A stretch of 64,000 bases of DNA from Azospirillum sp. RU38E. Its GTDB lineage: Bacteria; Pseudomonadota; Alphaproteobacteria; Azospirillales; Azospirillaceae. Below the pieces are notes generated by a model. That model made no database searches and was not told the origin of the DNA. It worked only from the letters and a program-made list of their open reading frames with translations. Shown piece by piece: positions 39,637 to 47,305 of the stretch. Position 1 is the stretch's first letter, and every line of letters begins with the position of its first letter. The DNA lies in NCBI RefSeq assembly GCF_900188385.1, contig NZ_FZOI01000004.1:334957-398956 (forward strand), in the 5' to 3' direction. The position numbers and the translations under genes are program-made.

Positions 39637-39797
39637 TACCAACCTGCCTAAAAGTTGACCTTTAGGCAGGTTGGAGGCCAGCGACCGCTGGCCCGCGCCC
39701 CCATGGGCGCGTAAGCCAAGCTGCCGGATGGCAGCGCCCGGCGCATGAGGGAACGCAAAATCTCCCTTGATCGGTCACGATCAAGGGAGATTGGTAT
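39637..39797. repeat. Multi-hairpin intergenic repeat, copy A
   Basis: Bounded by ATACCAA (39637-39643) and TTGGTAT (39791-39797). Inside: a 14-bp hairpin CCAACCTGCCTAAA/TTTAGGCAGGTTGG; hairpin 1 GGCCAGC-GACC-GCTGGCC (39676-39693); hairpin 2 CGCGCCC-CCAT-GGGCGCG (39694-39711); hairpin 3 GCTGCC-GGAT-GGCAGC (39720-39735); and a 14-bp hairpin AATCTCCCTTGATC/GATCAAGGGAGATT (39759-39792). Hairpins 1-3 and the linker TAAGCCAA recur at 47333-47391. It lies between the convergent tRNA-Val pair and the 39797-41161 gene. The last hairpin could terminate the minus-strand gene. Confidence 0.8.
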
Positions 39798-41161
39798 CAA
39801 TGCGGCTTCACCAGTTCGTCACGCGACAGGCGCAGCACATTTTCCGGCACATCCACCCAGCCGCCGATCAACCCGCCGGCCAGGAATGAGACGCTCGCCT
39901 CCTCGCACAGCTTTTCCATCGCCACATCCTCCACCGGCTCTACCGAAATATGCAGGCGGAGTTTGGCGGCGGCAGCGGCGAAGCGCAGCAAATCCGGCCG
40001 CAGCCGCTCCGCACTGCTGCCCGGCGGCAGCATCAGCGAAGCAATCTTGGCACCCGACGCTGCGACGGCCGGCAGGTCATTGCCATGAATATCCACCACC
40101 ACCATGATGGTCCGGCCAAAGGGCCGCAGGGTAGATACCATCTCGGCCAGCCGACCGGCTGGCACCCCCGTGGGCACCCCTGTCAGGTGATAAGTCATGA
40201 AGGCCCGCATATGCGCCGGGATGGTTTGCAGCAGGGCCACCAGCTCCCGCCGGCGGGTCAGGGCCGCCAGCGTTTCAAAATTGACCGGGAGCGACAGAAA
40301 GAAGCGGAAGCGATTGTCATAGAGCTCCAGCGCCACATCCAGGGCGTGGCGCATGATCGCCATGTCGGTCTGCATAATCTGATTGGGGTCGGCAGGATCG
40401 TCCTGACACTCATAGCCCCAGGCCGGCATCCGCCCCCGGCGGGCCCGGCAGCAGCGGGCGATAAAGATCGACAGCACCTGCTGGCGCGAATCCCAGGCCG
40501 GCCGGAATTTCACCTCCAGCGGGCCGGCCCAGCTGGACAGGGAAGGATGCGCCCCCGCCGCCGCCGCCGGTTCCACCTGTCCCGCCTTCCCGCCAGCCAG
40601 ACCATGGCGCTGCTGCGCCACGGCGGCATCCAGCATGTCCTTCAGCTTGGCCGGGGCAAACAGCATCTCCGAACCGACCTCCTGCACGGCCGTGTGCACA
40701 ATGATCGAGTCGGTATCGGCATCCCCCAGCAGCAGCTTTTGCAGCTCCTCCAGCAGCTTGGCACAGATCAGCCGGGCTTGGTCCGGCCCCAGATGGGAGA
40801 AGACAACGACATAGGTTTCCGGCCCATGCCGAAACCAGGCGTCGCTTGGCCCCAGCTTCTGTTCCAGCAGCTTTTCCGTCAGCTGATGAACCCGCTCCGC
40901 CACTGTGGCCCAGCGGGAACCCAGGCGGACCTGCAGGCTTTCCAGCCCCAGCAGATGCATACTGCCGCACTGTGTGGGGTCACGTTCACTGAAAATGCGC
41001 CGAAGGGCGGGAGCCAGCGCCGTGCTGTGCCCACGCGACGGTATTTCCACCGTTTCATGCGCATTTTCAGTTGCATGAGCTCGCCCGGCCATTGACGGGG
41101 CCGGGGTCTCGGCATCATCCTCCCGCAGGACGGACATAAAAGAGTCCAGAAAGTTTTTCAT
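39797..41161 (-). CDS. Hypothetical protein with degenerate GGDEF/EAL-like folds
   Basis: 454 residues, ATG at 41161 after GGGAGGG. No signal peptide or membrane span. Residues about 85-180 (WFRHGPETYVVVFSHLGPDQARLICAKLLEEL) resemble a diguanylate-cyclase-type fold without the GGDEF signature. Residues about 215-450 show the alternating strands and helices of an EAL barrel (FRFFLSLPVNFETLA, TIMVVVDIHGNDLPAV, SVSFLAGGLIGGW) without EAL catalytic residues. If so it would be a sensor or scaffold rather than an enzyme. This fold call is an inference. It is divergent from the split Aer-like operon, which suggests a motility link. Confidence 0.7.
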   Translation of the reverse strand: MKNFLDSFMSVLREDDAETPAPSMAGRAHATENAHETVEIPSRGHSTALAPALRRIFSERDPTQCGSMHLLGLESLQVRLGSRWATVAERVHQLTEKLLEQKLGPSDAWFRHGPETYVVVFSHLGPDQARLICAKLLEELQKLLLGDADTDSIIVHTAVQEVGSEMLFAPAKLKDMLDAAVAQQRHGLAGGKAGQVEPAAAAGAHPSLSSWAGPLEVKFRPAWDSRQQVLSIFIARCCRARRGRMPAWGYECQDDPADPNQIMQTDMAIMRHALDVALELYDNRFRFFLSLPVNFETLAALTRRRELVALLQTIPAHMRAFMTYHLTGVPTGVPAGRLAEMVSTLRPFGRTIMVVVDIHGNDLPAVAASGAKIASLMLPPGSSAERLRPDLLRFAAAAAKLRLHISVEPVEDVAMEKLCEEASVSFLAGGLIGGWVDVPENVLRLSRDELVKPH

Positions 41162-41285
41162 CGGCCAAGCCCTCCCAAGCCTGTGCCTCGCCTGTAAACA
41201 GCGTAAACCAAGTACCGTTAACAAATAGTGAGGTCCACCACACGAGAAGGTGGAAAATTTCCAACAATATCCAGATGGAAAGTAG

Positions 41286-41327
41286 CTGACCTAGATCAAT
41301 GCGGCCACTTAATCATTCTGGCATAAG
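41286..41327 (+). promoter_or_regulatory. FNR/FixK-type box and -10 of the PAS-chemoreceptor operon
   Basis: CTGAC-CTAG-ATCAA (41286-41299) matches TTGAY-N4-RTCAA at nine of ten positions. A CATAAG -10 (41322-41327) would place +1 near 41334, so the box is centred at -41.5, the class II activator position. Confidence 0.55.
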
Positions 41328-41358
41328 GGACCACAAGAATGCCGTGGAAGGAACGCCG

Positions 41359-41895
41359 ATGAGTGAAGCAAGTAACCAGAGGCCACCCCTGACCGGTCGG
41401 GAGCGTCAGTTTAGCGATGACGAACTGATCGTCACCAAGACAGATAAGGGCGGGCGCATCACCTATGCCAACCGCACCTTCCTGCGCGTTGCCCATATGA
41501 CTGAAGCGGAAGCACTGGGCGCCCCCCACAACTGTATCCGGCATCCGGATATGCCGCGCGTCGTCTTCAAGTTGTTGTGGGACCAGATCGGTGCCGGTAA
41601 GGAAATTTTTGCTTACGTGCTTAACCGGGCCCGTAATGGTGACCATTACTGGGTTTTCGCCCATGTGACGCCGTCGCGCGACATGGGCGGCAATATCATC
41701 GGCTACCATTCCAACCGGCGCACCGCCGACCGCCGCATCGTCAGTGAGATCATCACCCCCGTCTACAAGGCGCTGTTGGACGAGGAGGCCAAGCATAGCC
41801 GCATCCGGGAAGGCATGGCGGCGAGCGAGGCATTGCTGGGCAAGGTATTGCGCGAACGGGGGCAGAGCTATGACCAGTTCATCTTCTCTCTTTAA
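41359..41895 (+). CDS. PAS-domain protein, Aer-like redox sensor half
   Basis: 178 residues. The PAS fold matches the N-terminus of the aerotaxis receptor Aer: [27 protein letters not shown], then [21 protein letters not shown] and [23 protein letters not shown], which line the FAD pocket in Aer. The C-terminus is a helix ending SYDQFIFSL. The ATG at 41359 has GAAGGAA upstream; the frame opens 20 codons earlier. It overlaps the next gene by 26 bases in another frame. Together they look like an Aer cut into sensor and signalling halves, presumably reporting oxygen or redox state to CheA/CheW. Confidence 0.88.
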   Translation: MSEASNQRPPLTGRERQFSDDELIVTKTDKGGRITYANRTFLRVAHMTEAEALGAPHNCIRHPDMPRVVFKLLWDQIGAGKEIFAYVLNRARNGDHYWVFAHVTPSRDMGGNIIGYHSNRRTADRRIVSEIITPVYKALLDEEAKHSRIREGMAASEALLGKVLRERGQSYDQFIFSL

Positions 41896-43174
41896 GGCAC
41901 AGGTTGCCGGCATTATCGCCCTGTGCGGCGGGCTGGTCGGGCTGGTCGGCTGGATCTTGGGGCACAGCATCCTGTCCGCCATCGGCGGGGCCATCACCAT
42001 GGCCGGCACCGGTGCCGCCTTCCTGCTGCTGACCCGTGCCAACAATGCCATCATTGCCGCCAATCAGGTGATGGCCCGGCTGGCGCAGGGCGATTATGAG
42101 GCGCGCATCATCGGCATCCGCGAAGGCGGGGAGCTGGGGGAACTGCTGCACCGGATCAATGATGTCACCGACCGGGCCGACGCCTTCGTGCGGGAGGCGG
42201 CGGCCTCCATGCAGGCGGTGACCAACCAGATCTATTATCGGCGTGTCATGGAAAAGGGCATGGTCGGCACCTTCCTGGCCGGCAGCCGGATGATGAACAC
42301 CGCCACCAGCGCCATGGGGCAGAAGGTGGAACAGTTCCGCGCCATGGCGGATAAGTTCGAAAGCTCCATCCGCAATGTCACCGATCAGGTGACCCGCGCC
42401 GCCACGGAAGTGGAGGATACGGCCAAGACCATGTCGGAAGCCGCCGAAGACACCAATCACGAAAGCATGGCCGTGGCCAGTGCCGCCGAACAGGCGTCGG
42501 GCAATGTGCAGACGGTGGCCTCAGCAGCGGAGGAATTGTCCGCCTCCATCAAAGCCATCACCGAACAGGTGGAACGGTCGCGCACCGTTACCGGCAATGC
42601 CGTGGAGCGCGCGCGTGCCGCCAATGACCGGGTGGGCACGCTCGCCATCGCGGCACAGCGCATCGGTGAAGTTGTCGGCCTGATCCAGGAAATCGCTGCC
42701 CAGACCAACCTGCTGGCATTGAATGCCACGATTGAGGCAGCCCGCGCCGGGGAAGCCGGCAAGGGCTTTGCCGTGGTGGCGTCGGAGGTGAAGAATCTGG
42801 CCGGCCAGACGGCACGGGCGACGGAGGATATCCAGACCCAGGTGGCCGACATCCAGGCGGCCACCCAATCAGCCGTCGACAGCATCAACGAGATCACCCA
42901 AGTGGTCGTCGACGTCAATGGCAGCACGGTGGCCATCGCCGCCGCCGTGGAGCAGCAGGGTGCCGCCACCAATGAGATCGCGCGCAATGTCGATCAGGCG
43001 GCCACCGGCACCAAGGATGTCTCCCACCGCATCACCAATGTCACCCGGGCGGCGGCCGACACCGGTGCCGCCTCCACCCAGTTGCTGGGATCAGCCGCAG
43101 CACTCGCCCGCCAATCCCAGGATCTGGACCGGGAGATTGACGGCTTTCTGGACGCCATGCGCAAGGTGGTGTGA
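41870..43174 (+). CDS. Methyl-accepting chemotaxis protein, Aer-like signalling half
   Basis: 434 residues. A membrane hairpin (two spans, about 8-30 and 32-52) with almost no periplasmic part, then a HAMP-like linker and the methyl-accepting coiled coil. The hairpin tip [39 protein letters not shown] contacts CheA/CheW. The lack of a periplasmic sensor domain fits input from the PAS protein encoded just upstream. The ATG at 41870 lies within the PAS gene; the frame is +1 relative to it. The C-terminus lacks a CheR-binding pentapeptide. Confidence 0.93.
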   Translation: MTSSSSLFKAQVAGIIALCGGLVGLVGWILGHSILSAIGGAITMAGTGAAFLLLTRANNAIIAANQVMARLAQGDYEARIIGIREGGELGELLHRINDVTDRADAFVREAAASMQAVTNQIYYRRVMEKGMVGTFLAGSRMMNTATSAMGQKVEQFRAMADKFESSIRNVTDQVTRAATEVEDTAKTMSEAAEDTNHESMAVASAAEQASGNVQTVASAAEELSASIKAITEQVERSRTVTGNAVERARAANDRVGTLAIAAQRIGEVVGLIQEIAAQTNLLALNATIEAARAGEAGKGFAVVASEVKNLAGQTARATEDIQTQVADIQAATQSAVDSINEITQVVVDVNGSTVAIAAAVEQQGAATNEIARNVDQAATGTKDVSHRITNVTRAAADTGAASTQLLGSAAALARQSQDLDREIDGFLDAMRKVV

Positions 43175-43194
43175 AAAAACTCTGCGCGATAAAT

Positions 43195-43221
43195 TCGCGG
43201 GGTCAGCGATTGACCCCGCGA
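43195..43221 (+). other. Hairpin after chemoreceptor gene
   Basis: Perfect 11-bp stem TCGCGGGGTCA/TGACCCCGCGA with a GCGAT loop, 20 bases after the stop. No T run; possibly a terminator of weaker type or an mRNA 3' stabiliser. Confidence 0.6.
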
Positions 43222-43273
43222 CATATCGCCACCACATAGCTGCCCGTTATAATGTACATGACGGAGCAGAGCC

Positions 43274-43957
43274 ATGTCCAAGCGCCCCACCCGACGTGAC
43301 CTGATGCAGCGAAGCGGCCTTGCCCTTGCCGGCACCTATCTGACGGCAATCGGCGGGGGCAGCGTGCTGACGGGCTTAATCACCAGCAGCGCCCAAGCAT
43401 CACCGCTGGCGGTGGGCAAGCCGGCCCCGGCCTTCAGCGGCAGCACCATTGACGGCAAGACGATCAGTCTGGCTGATTTCAAAGGCAAGCCGGTGATCCT
43501 GGAATGGACCAACCATGGCTGCCCCTTTGTGCGCAAACATTACGACACCGCCAATATGCAGGGCCTGCAAAAGGAAATGGTGGGCCGGGGTGCTACCTGG
43601 ATCACCATCATCAGCTCTGCCCCTGGTGAGCAGGGCCATGTCAGCCCGGCAGAGGCCAAGCAGCGCTATGCGGCTGAAAGCTGGGGTGCCAGCGCCGTGA
43701 TCCTGGACCCGAAGGGGGAGATCGGCCGCGCCTATGATGCCAAGGTCACGCCACACATGTTCATCATCGGGGCCGATGGTGCCCTGCTCTATGAGGGCGG
43801 GATCGATGACAAGCCCACGGCCAAGCCCGAAGACGTGACCAGCGCCACCAATTATGTACGCGCCGCCATGGAGGATATTCTGGCCGGCCGCGCGGTTCGA
43901 ACCAACACCAGCCGCCCCTATGGTTGCAGCGTGAAATATTCCAAAACAACCGCCTAG
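43274..43957 (+). CDS. Tat-exported redoxin-domain protein
   Basis: 227 residues. The twin-arginine signal TRRDLMQRSGLALAG is followed by a thioredoxin-like AhpC/TSA domain: VGKPAPAFSGSTIDGKTISLADFKGKPVILEWTNHGCPFVRKHY. Only one active-site Cys (in GCPFV) is present, so it is peroxiredoxin-like rather than a CXXC thioredoxin. The later KVTPHMFIIGADGALLYEG holds the conserved cis-Pro. Predicted periplasmic; partner and substrate unknown. Single gene. Confidence 0.87.
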   Translation: MSKRPTRRDLMQRSGLALAGTYLTAIGGGSVLTGLITSSAQASPLAVGKPAPAFSGSTIDGKTISLADFKGKPVILEWTNHGCPFVRKHYDTANMQGLQKEMVGRGATWITIISSAPGEQGHVSPAEAKQRYAAESWGASAVILDPKGEIGRAYDAKVTPHMFIIGADGALLYEGGIDDKPTAKPEDVTSATNYVRAAMEDILAGRAVRTNTSRPYGCSVKYSKTTA

Positions 43958-44100
43958 GGTCAGCTGCAATCGGATACACGCCAGAAGGTGATTTCAGCTT
44001 CTGGCGCCCCCCAAACGCGATCCGCGTTAACCGAACCATTCAGACGACGAACCGGAACCGGTAATTTCACTACCGGTTCCGCTCCTCCCCGCCATTGGGC

Positions 44101-44192
44101 AAGAAAAAAGGCCGTGGCATTGCCACGGCCTGAGTTTAGGGAGGAAACGCCCAAGAAGTGCGTTACGACAGAGGGCATAGGGCCGTGTCGCA
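44101..44192 (-). ncRNA. Candidate trans-acting small RNA with CCTCCC linker
   Basis: About 92 nt predicted from promoter to terminator. Structure in order: hairpin CGACA/TGTCG; hairpin AACGC-loop-GCGTT (44164-44146); a single-stranded TTTCCTCCCTAAACTC (CCTCCC at 44144-44139) able to pair with ribosome-binding sites; and a 10-bp terminator AGGCCGTGGC/GCCACGGCCT followed by TTTTTTCTT. This layout resembles anti-Shine-Dalgarno sRNAs of alphaproteobacteria, but I recognise no named family. Confidence 0.6.
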
Positions 44193-44198
44193 AGACAG

Positions 44199-44227
44199 AC
44201 TATGCGCGCCTCACCCCCATTGTGCAA
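44199..44227 (-). promoter_or_regulatory. Promoter of candidate sRNA
   Basis: TTGCAC (44227-44222), 17-base spacer, CATAGT (44204-44199) on the minus strand; +1 near 44192. Confidence 0.6.
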
Positions 44228-44268
44228 GTGCAAAATAAGAAACCCGTCATGCATGCTTGTTCTGACGT

Positions 44269-44286
44269 TTGGTAACCGGTTACCAA
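44269..44286. promoter_or_regulatory. 18-bp perfect palindrome, LacI-family-type operator
   Basis: TTGGTAACCGGTTACCAA is fully symmetric with a central CG, the usual layout of LacI-family operators. It lies 215 bases upstream of otsA and 42 bases upstream of the sRNA -35. Confidence 0.6.
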
Positions 44287-44312
44287 CCATTTCCAACGAT
44301 GCCAGCTTCGCG

Positions 44313-44331
44313 CCGCAGCATGATGCTGCGG
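44313..44331. promoter_or_regulatory. 19-bp palindrome upstream of otsA
   Basis: CCGCAGCAT-G-ATGCTGCGG, 9-bp arms around one base, 27 bases beyond the LacI-type palindrome. It may be a second operator or an RNA hairpin in the otsA leader. Confidence 0.4.
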
Positions 44332-44500
44332 AATAGTCACACCTCTGGGCACGGTGTCCCCGGCCGCCGTTGATCATAACGGAGGCATGGCTGATTCCCG
44401 CCTGCCGGACGGACCCTTTTTCCTGTCACAGCGTTACCGCCGATGCCCCGGCCAGCCATGGCCGTCGGGTAGCCGTTGAAGCCATCGGGGGACAAGGCAG

Positions 44501-45889
44501 GTGAACCGTCTCATTATCATCTCCAACCGGGTCGCACCGGTAACCGAGGGGAAAAGCCAGGCCGGCGGCCTGGCTGTCGCCATTCTGGAGGCCCTGAAGC
44601 GTCAGGGCGGCATCTGGTTCGGCTGGAACGGAGAGATTGAGGAGAGCGCAGAGGCCACCGAGCCGATTCTGAAAAAGGCGGGCAACATCACCTATGCCAC
44701 CATGCCGCTCAACCGGCGTGACCATGACGAATATTATAATGGCTATGCCAACGCGACCCTGTGGCCCTTGCTGCATTACCGGCTGGATCTGGCCAGCTTT
44801 GATGCCGCCACCTATGAAGCCTATCGCCGCGTCAATGCGTTGTTTGCCGAAAAGGTGACACCCCTGCTGCGCGACCAGGATCTGGTCTGGGTGCATGATT
44901 ATCATCTGATGCCGCTGGGGCAGGAATTGCGCCGGCGCGGGCACGGCCAACGGATGGGCTTCTTCCTGCACACACCCTGGCCATCGCCGGAAATCCTGTC
45001 GGCCTTGCCGGCCATGGTGGAACTGGTGGAGAGCCTCTGCGCCTATGACCTGATCGGCTTCCATACGCGTGACGATCTGGGCTGTTTTACCCAATGTGTG
45101 GCGACGAGCGGCACCGGCACCATAGAGATGGCAGAAGATGGTGCATCGGCCCGCATCACCGCCGCCGATGGCCGTCGCGTTGAGGCGCGTGTCTTCCCCA
45201 TCAGTATCGATACCGCCAATCTGGAGAAACTGGCGGCACAGGCCGCCCATAGCGAGGCGACACAAAGGCTGCGGGACAGCTTGGTCGGTCGCGCCCTGAT
45301 CGTGGGTGTGGACCGGCTGGATTACTCCAAGGGCCTGCCCCAGCGTTTCACCGCCTTTCAGGAACTACTGGACCGCTATCCGGAAAATCTCTCCGCCGTC
45401 AGCTTTCTGCAGATCGCCCCGCCATCACGCAGCGATGTGACGGAATATCAGCAGATCAGGCGGGAGCTGGAAACCATGGCCAGCCATATTAATGGCCACT
45501 TCGCCGATTTCGACTGGGTGCCCATCCGCTATCTCAACCGCAGCTTCGGGCGGCGCACCTTGGCCGGATTCTATCGCGCCGCCCAGGTGGGGCTGGTGAC
45601 ACCGCTGCGTGACGGGATGAATCTGGTCGCCAAGGAATATGTCGCAGCCCAAGACCCGGACGATCCCGGCGTGCTGGTGCTGTCCCGCTTCGCCGGCGCC
45701 GCGCGGGAACTGGGGGAGGCGCTGCTGGTCAACCCCTATGATACAGGTGAAGTGGCTGAATCGCTGCAGCGGGCCCTGCATATGCCGCTGGCCGAGCGCA
45801 AGGAACGCCATGGGGCCATGCTGCAGCACTTGCGGGAATATGATATCACCCGCTGGCGGGAGGATTATGTCACGGCCTTGGCAGGGTGA
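44501..45889 (+). CDS. otsA: Alpha,alpha-trehalose-phosphate synthase (UDP-forming)
   Basis: Makes trehalose-6-phosphate from UDP-glucose and glucose-6-phosphate, a route to the osmoprotectant trehalose. 462 residues, GT20 family. The N-terminal loop [62 protein letters not shown] and [18 protein letters not shown] are all present and line the donor and acceptor sites. The start is GTG at 44501 with AAGG six bases upstream. No otsB phosphatase is adjacent. The palindromes upstream suggest LacI-type sugar-responsive control. Confidence 0.96.
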   Translation: MNRLIIISNRVAPVTEGKSQAGGLAVAILEALKRQGGIWFGWNGEIEESAEATEPILKKAGNITYATMPLNRRDHDEYYNGYANATLWPLLHYRLDLASFDAATYEAYRRVNALFAEKVTPLLRDQDLVWVHDYHLMPLGQELRRRGHGQRMGFFLHTPWPSPEILSALPAMVELVESLCAYDLIGFHTRDDLGCFTQCVATSGTGTIEMAEDGASARITAADGRRVEARVFPISIDTANLEKLAAQAAHSEATQRLRDSLVGRALIVGVDRLDYSKGLPQRFTAFQELLDRYPENLSAVSFLQIAPPSRSDVTEYQQIRRELETMASHINGHFADFDWVPIRYLNRSFGRRTLAGFYRAAQVGLVTPLRDGMNLVAKEYVAAQDPDDPGVLVLSRFAGAARELGEALLVNPYDTGEVAESLQRALHMPLAERKERHGAMLQHLREYDITRWREDYVTALAG

Positions 45890-45934
45890 GGATGCCGCAA
45901 GGCACCCATCTACCGCCGGACAGCGCGGCGTCCC

Positions 45935-45963
45935 TTTACTTTCCGGCGATTTTCGCCTACAAG
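45935..45963 (+). promoter_or_regulatory. Possible promoter of rplY-pth
   Basis: TTTACT, 17-base spacer, TACAAG; +1 near 45970, which would give a leader of about 110 bases before rplY. Each hexamer matches consensus at four positions. Confidence 0.4.
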
Positions 45964-46015
45964 CGCCCCACATTTTTTCACGGCGTACAGCACCCCTGGA
46001 GGCTGGCGCCATACC

Positions 46016-46061
46016 GACCCGGACCGGTGGGAACGGATTCCACCGGGTAAGGGTCTTTTTT
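46016..46061 (+). terminator. Terminator-like hairpin in front of rplY
   Basis: Nested stems GACCC/GGGTC (outer) and CCGGTGG/CCACCGG (inner) followed by T6, ending 18 bases before the rplY ATG. It is either the otsA terminator or an attenuator in the rplY leader. Confidence 0.7.
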
Positions 46062-46079
46062 GCATGTCAGGAGAGTACA

Positions 46080-46664
46080 ATGACCCAGATTATCGCGCTC
46101 GCCGCCACGGCCCGCGACCGGGCCGGAAAGGGGACCGCCCGTGCTACGCGCCGTGATGGTCGTATCCCGGCTGTCATCTACGGCAACAAGGAAAAGCCGG
46201 TGATGATCGCCCTGGACACCACGAAGTTCACCCGTGAACTGCACCGTCCGGGTTTCTTCACCCACCTGTTCGATATCGAACTGGATGGCGTGAAGCATCG
46301 CGTTCTGCCCCGCGACGTTCAGCTGGACCCGGTCTATGACCGTCCGCTGCATGTGGACTTCCTGCGCGTCAGCGACACCACCGAAATCACCCTGAAGGTG
46401 CCGGTGGAATTCGTGAACGTTGAAACCTGCCCGGGCATCAAGCGCGGCGGTATGCTGAATATCGTTCGTCACGATATCGAAGTGTATGCCCGCGCCGCTG
46501 CCATCCCGGAGAAGATCACCGTTGATCTGGCCGGTGTTGACGTGGGTGCCTCCATCCACATCTCCGCCGTGAAGCTGCCGGAAGGCGTGCGTCCGACCAT
46601 TGATGACCGCGATTTCACCATCGCGACCATCGCCGCCCCGTCGGGCGGCAGCGACGCTGCCTGA
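46080..46664 (+). CDS. rplY: 50S ribosomal protein L25/general stress protein Ctc
   Basis: 194 residues: the N-terminal L25 5S-rRNA-binding domain (about 1-95, LAATARDRAGKGTARATRRDGRIPAVIYG) plus the C-terminal TL5/Ctc beta domain (to about 185). A long frame reads through from the otsA region, but the ATG at 46080 has AGGAG upstream and is the family start. The pth gene follows after 21 bases, the classic rplY-pth pair. Confidence 0.97.
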   Translation: MTQIIALAATARDRAGKGTARATRRDGRIPAVIYGNKEKPVMIALDTTKFTRELHRPGFFTHLFDIELDGVKHRVLPRDVQLDPVYDRPLHVDFLRVSDTTEITLKVPVEFVNVETCPGIKRGGMLNIVRHDIEVYARAAAIPEKITVDLAGVDVGASIHISAVKLPEGVRPTIDDRDFTIATIAAPSGGSDAA

Positions 46665-46685
46665 TAACAGCAAGAGACTCGAACG

Positions 46686-47303
46686 ATGCGGTTGCTGGTC
46701 GGCCTGGGCAATCCCGGCCCGGAATATGAACGGCACCGGCATAATGTCGGGTTCATGGCGGTGGATGATATCCACCGCCATTACGGCTTCGGCCCCTGGA
46801 AAAAACGCTTCCAGGGGTTCGTTGCCGAAGGTCTGGTGGGGGGCGAGAAGTGCTTCCTGCTGAAGCCCCAGACCTTCATGAACCTTTCCGGCCAGTCGGT
46901 CGGGGAGGCCATGCGCTTCTACAAGCTGATCCCCGATCAGGTCATCGTCTTCCATGACGAGCTGGATGTCGCCCCGGCCAAGATCCGGGTGAAGCAGGGC
47001 GGTGGCCATGGCGGCCATAACGGCCTGCGCTCCATCGACGATCATATCGGCAAGGATTATTGGCGCGTGCGGATTGGCATCGGCCATCCCGGCGATAAGG
47101 ACCGGGTGCACGGCTGGGTGCTGGGCAATTTCGCCAAGGCTGACGAGTCCTGGCTGCCCAAGCTGTTGGACGCACTGACCGGTGAATTAGCCACCCTGGT
47201 CAAGGGGGAGCCGGAGAAATACGCCTCCCGCGTTGCCTCCCTGACCCAGCCGCCGAAGCCGCCCAAGGCCCCCAAACCGCCGAAGCCCGACGCGCCTGTC
47301 TGA
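46686..47303 (+). CDS. pth: Peptidyl-tRNA hydrolase
   Basis: 205 residues. Frees tRNAs from prematurely released peptidyl-t[26 protein letters not shown] contains the catalytic His, [13 protein letters not shown] and [30 protein letters not shown] complete the active site. The last 20 residues form a Pro/Lys repeat tail ([13 protein letters not shown]), a common disordered addition in alphaproteobacteria. Translated with rplY. Confidence 0.97.
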   Translation: MRLLVGLGNPGPEYERHRHNVGFMAVDDIHRHYGFGPWKKRFQGFVAEGLVGGEKCFLLKPQTFMNLSGQSVGEAMRFYKLIPDQVIVFHDELDVAPAKIRVKQGGGHGGHNGLRSIDDHIGKDYWRVRIGIGHPGDKDRVHGWVLGNFAKADESWLPKLLDALTGELATLVKGEPEKYASRVASLTQPPKPPKAPKPPKPDAPV

Positions 47304-47305
47304 TA

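Larger units (their letters stand above)
43958..44500. other. Intergenic region between redoxin gene and otsA
   Basis: 543 bases without a protein gene. It contains a minus-strand candidate sRNA with promoter and terminator and two long palindromes, all listed separately. No terminator for the redoxin gene is obvious. Confidence 0.5.

Noticed and set aside
39759..39792. TTGAT...ATCAA pair resembling an FNR box
   Set aside because: The halves are separated by eight bases and belong to a 14-bp hairpin, not the four-base spacing of FNR sites.
44027..44377. 116-codon frame on the minus strand before otsA
   Set aside because: It crosses the sRNA promoter and terminator and has no protein features; the RNA explanation fits better.
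45639..46079. Long in-frame extension of rplY into otsA
   Set aside because: It reads the otsA region in another frame; the start at 46080 has a good ribosome-binding site.
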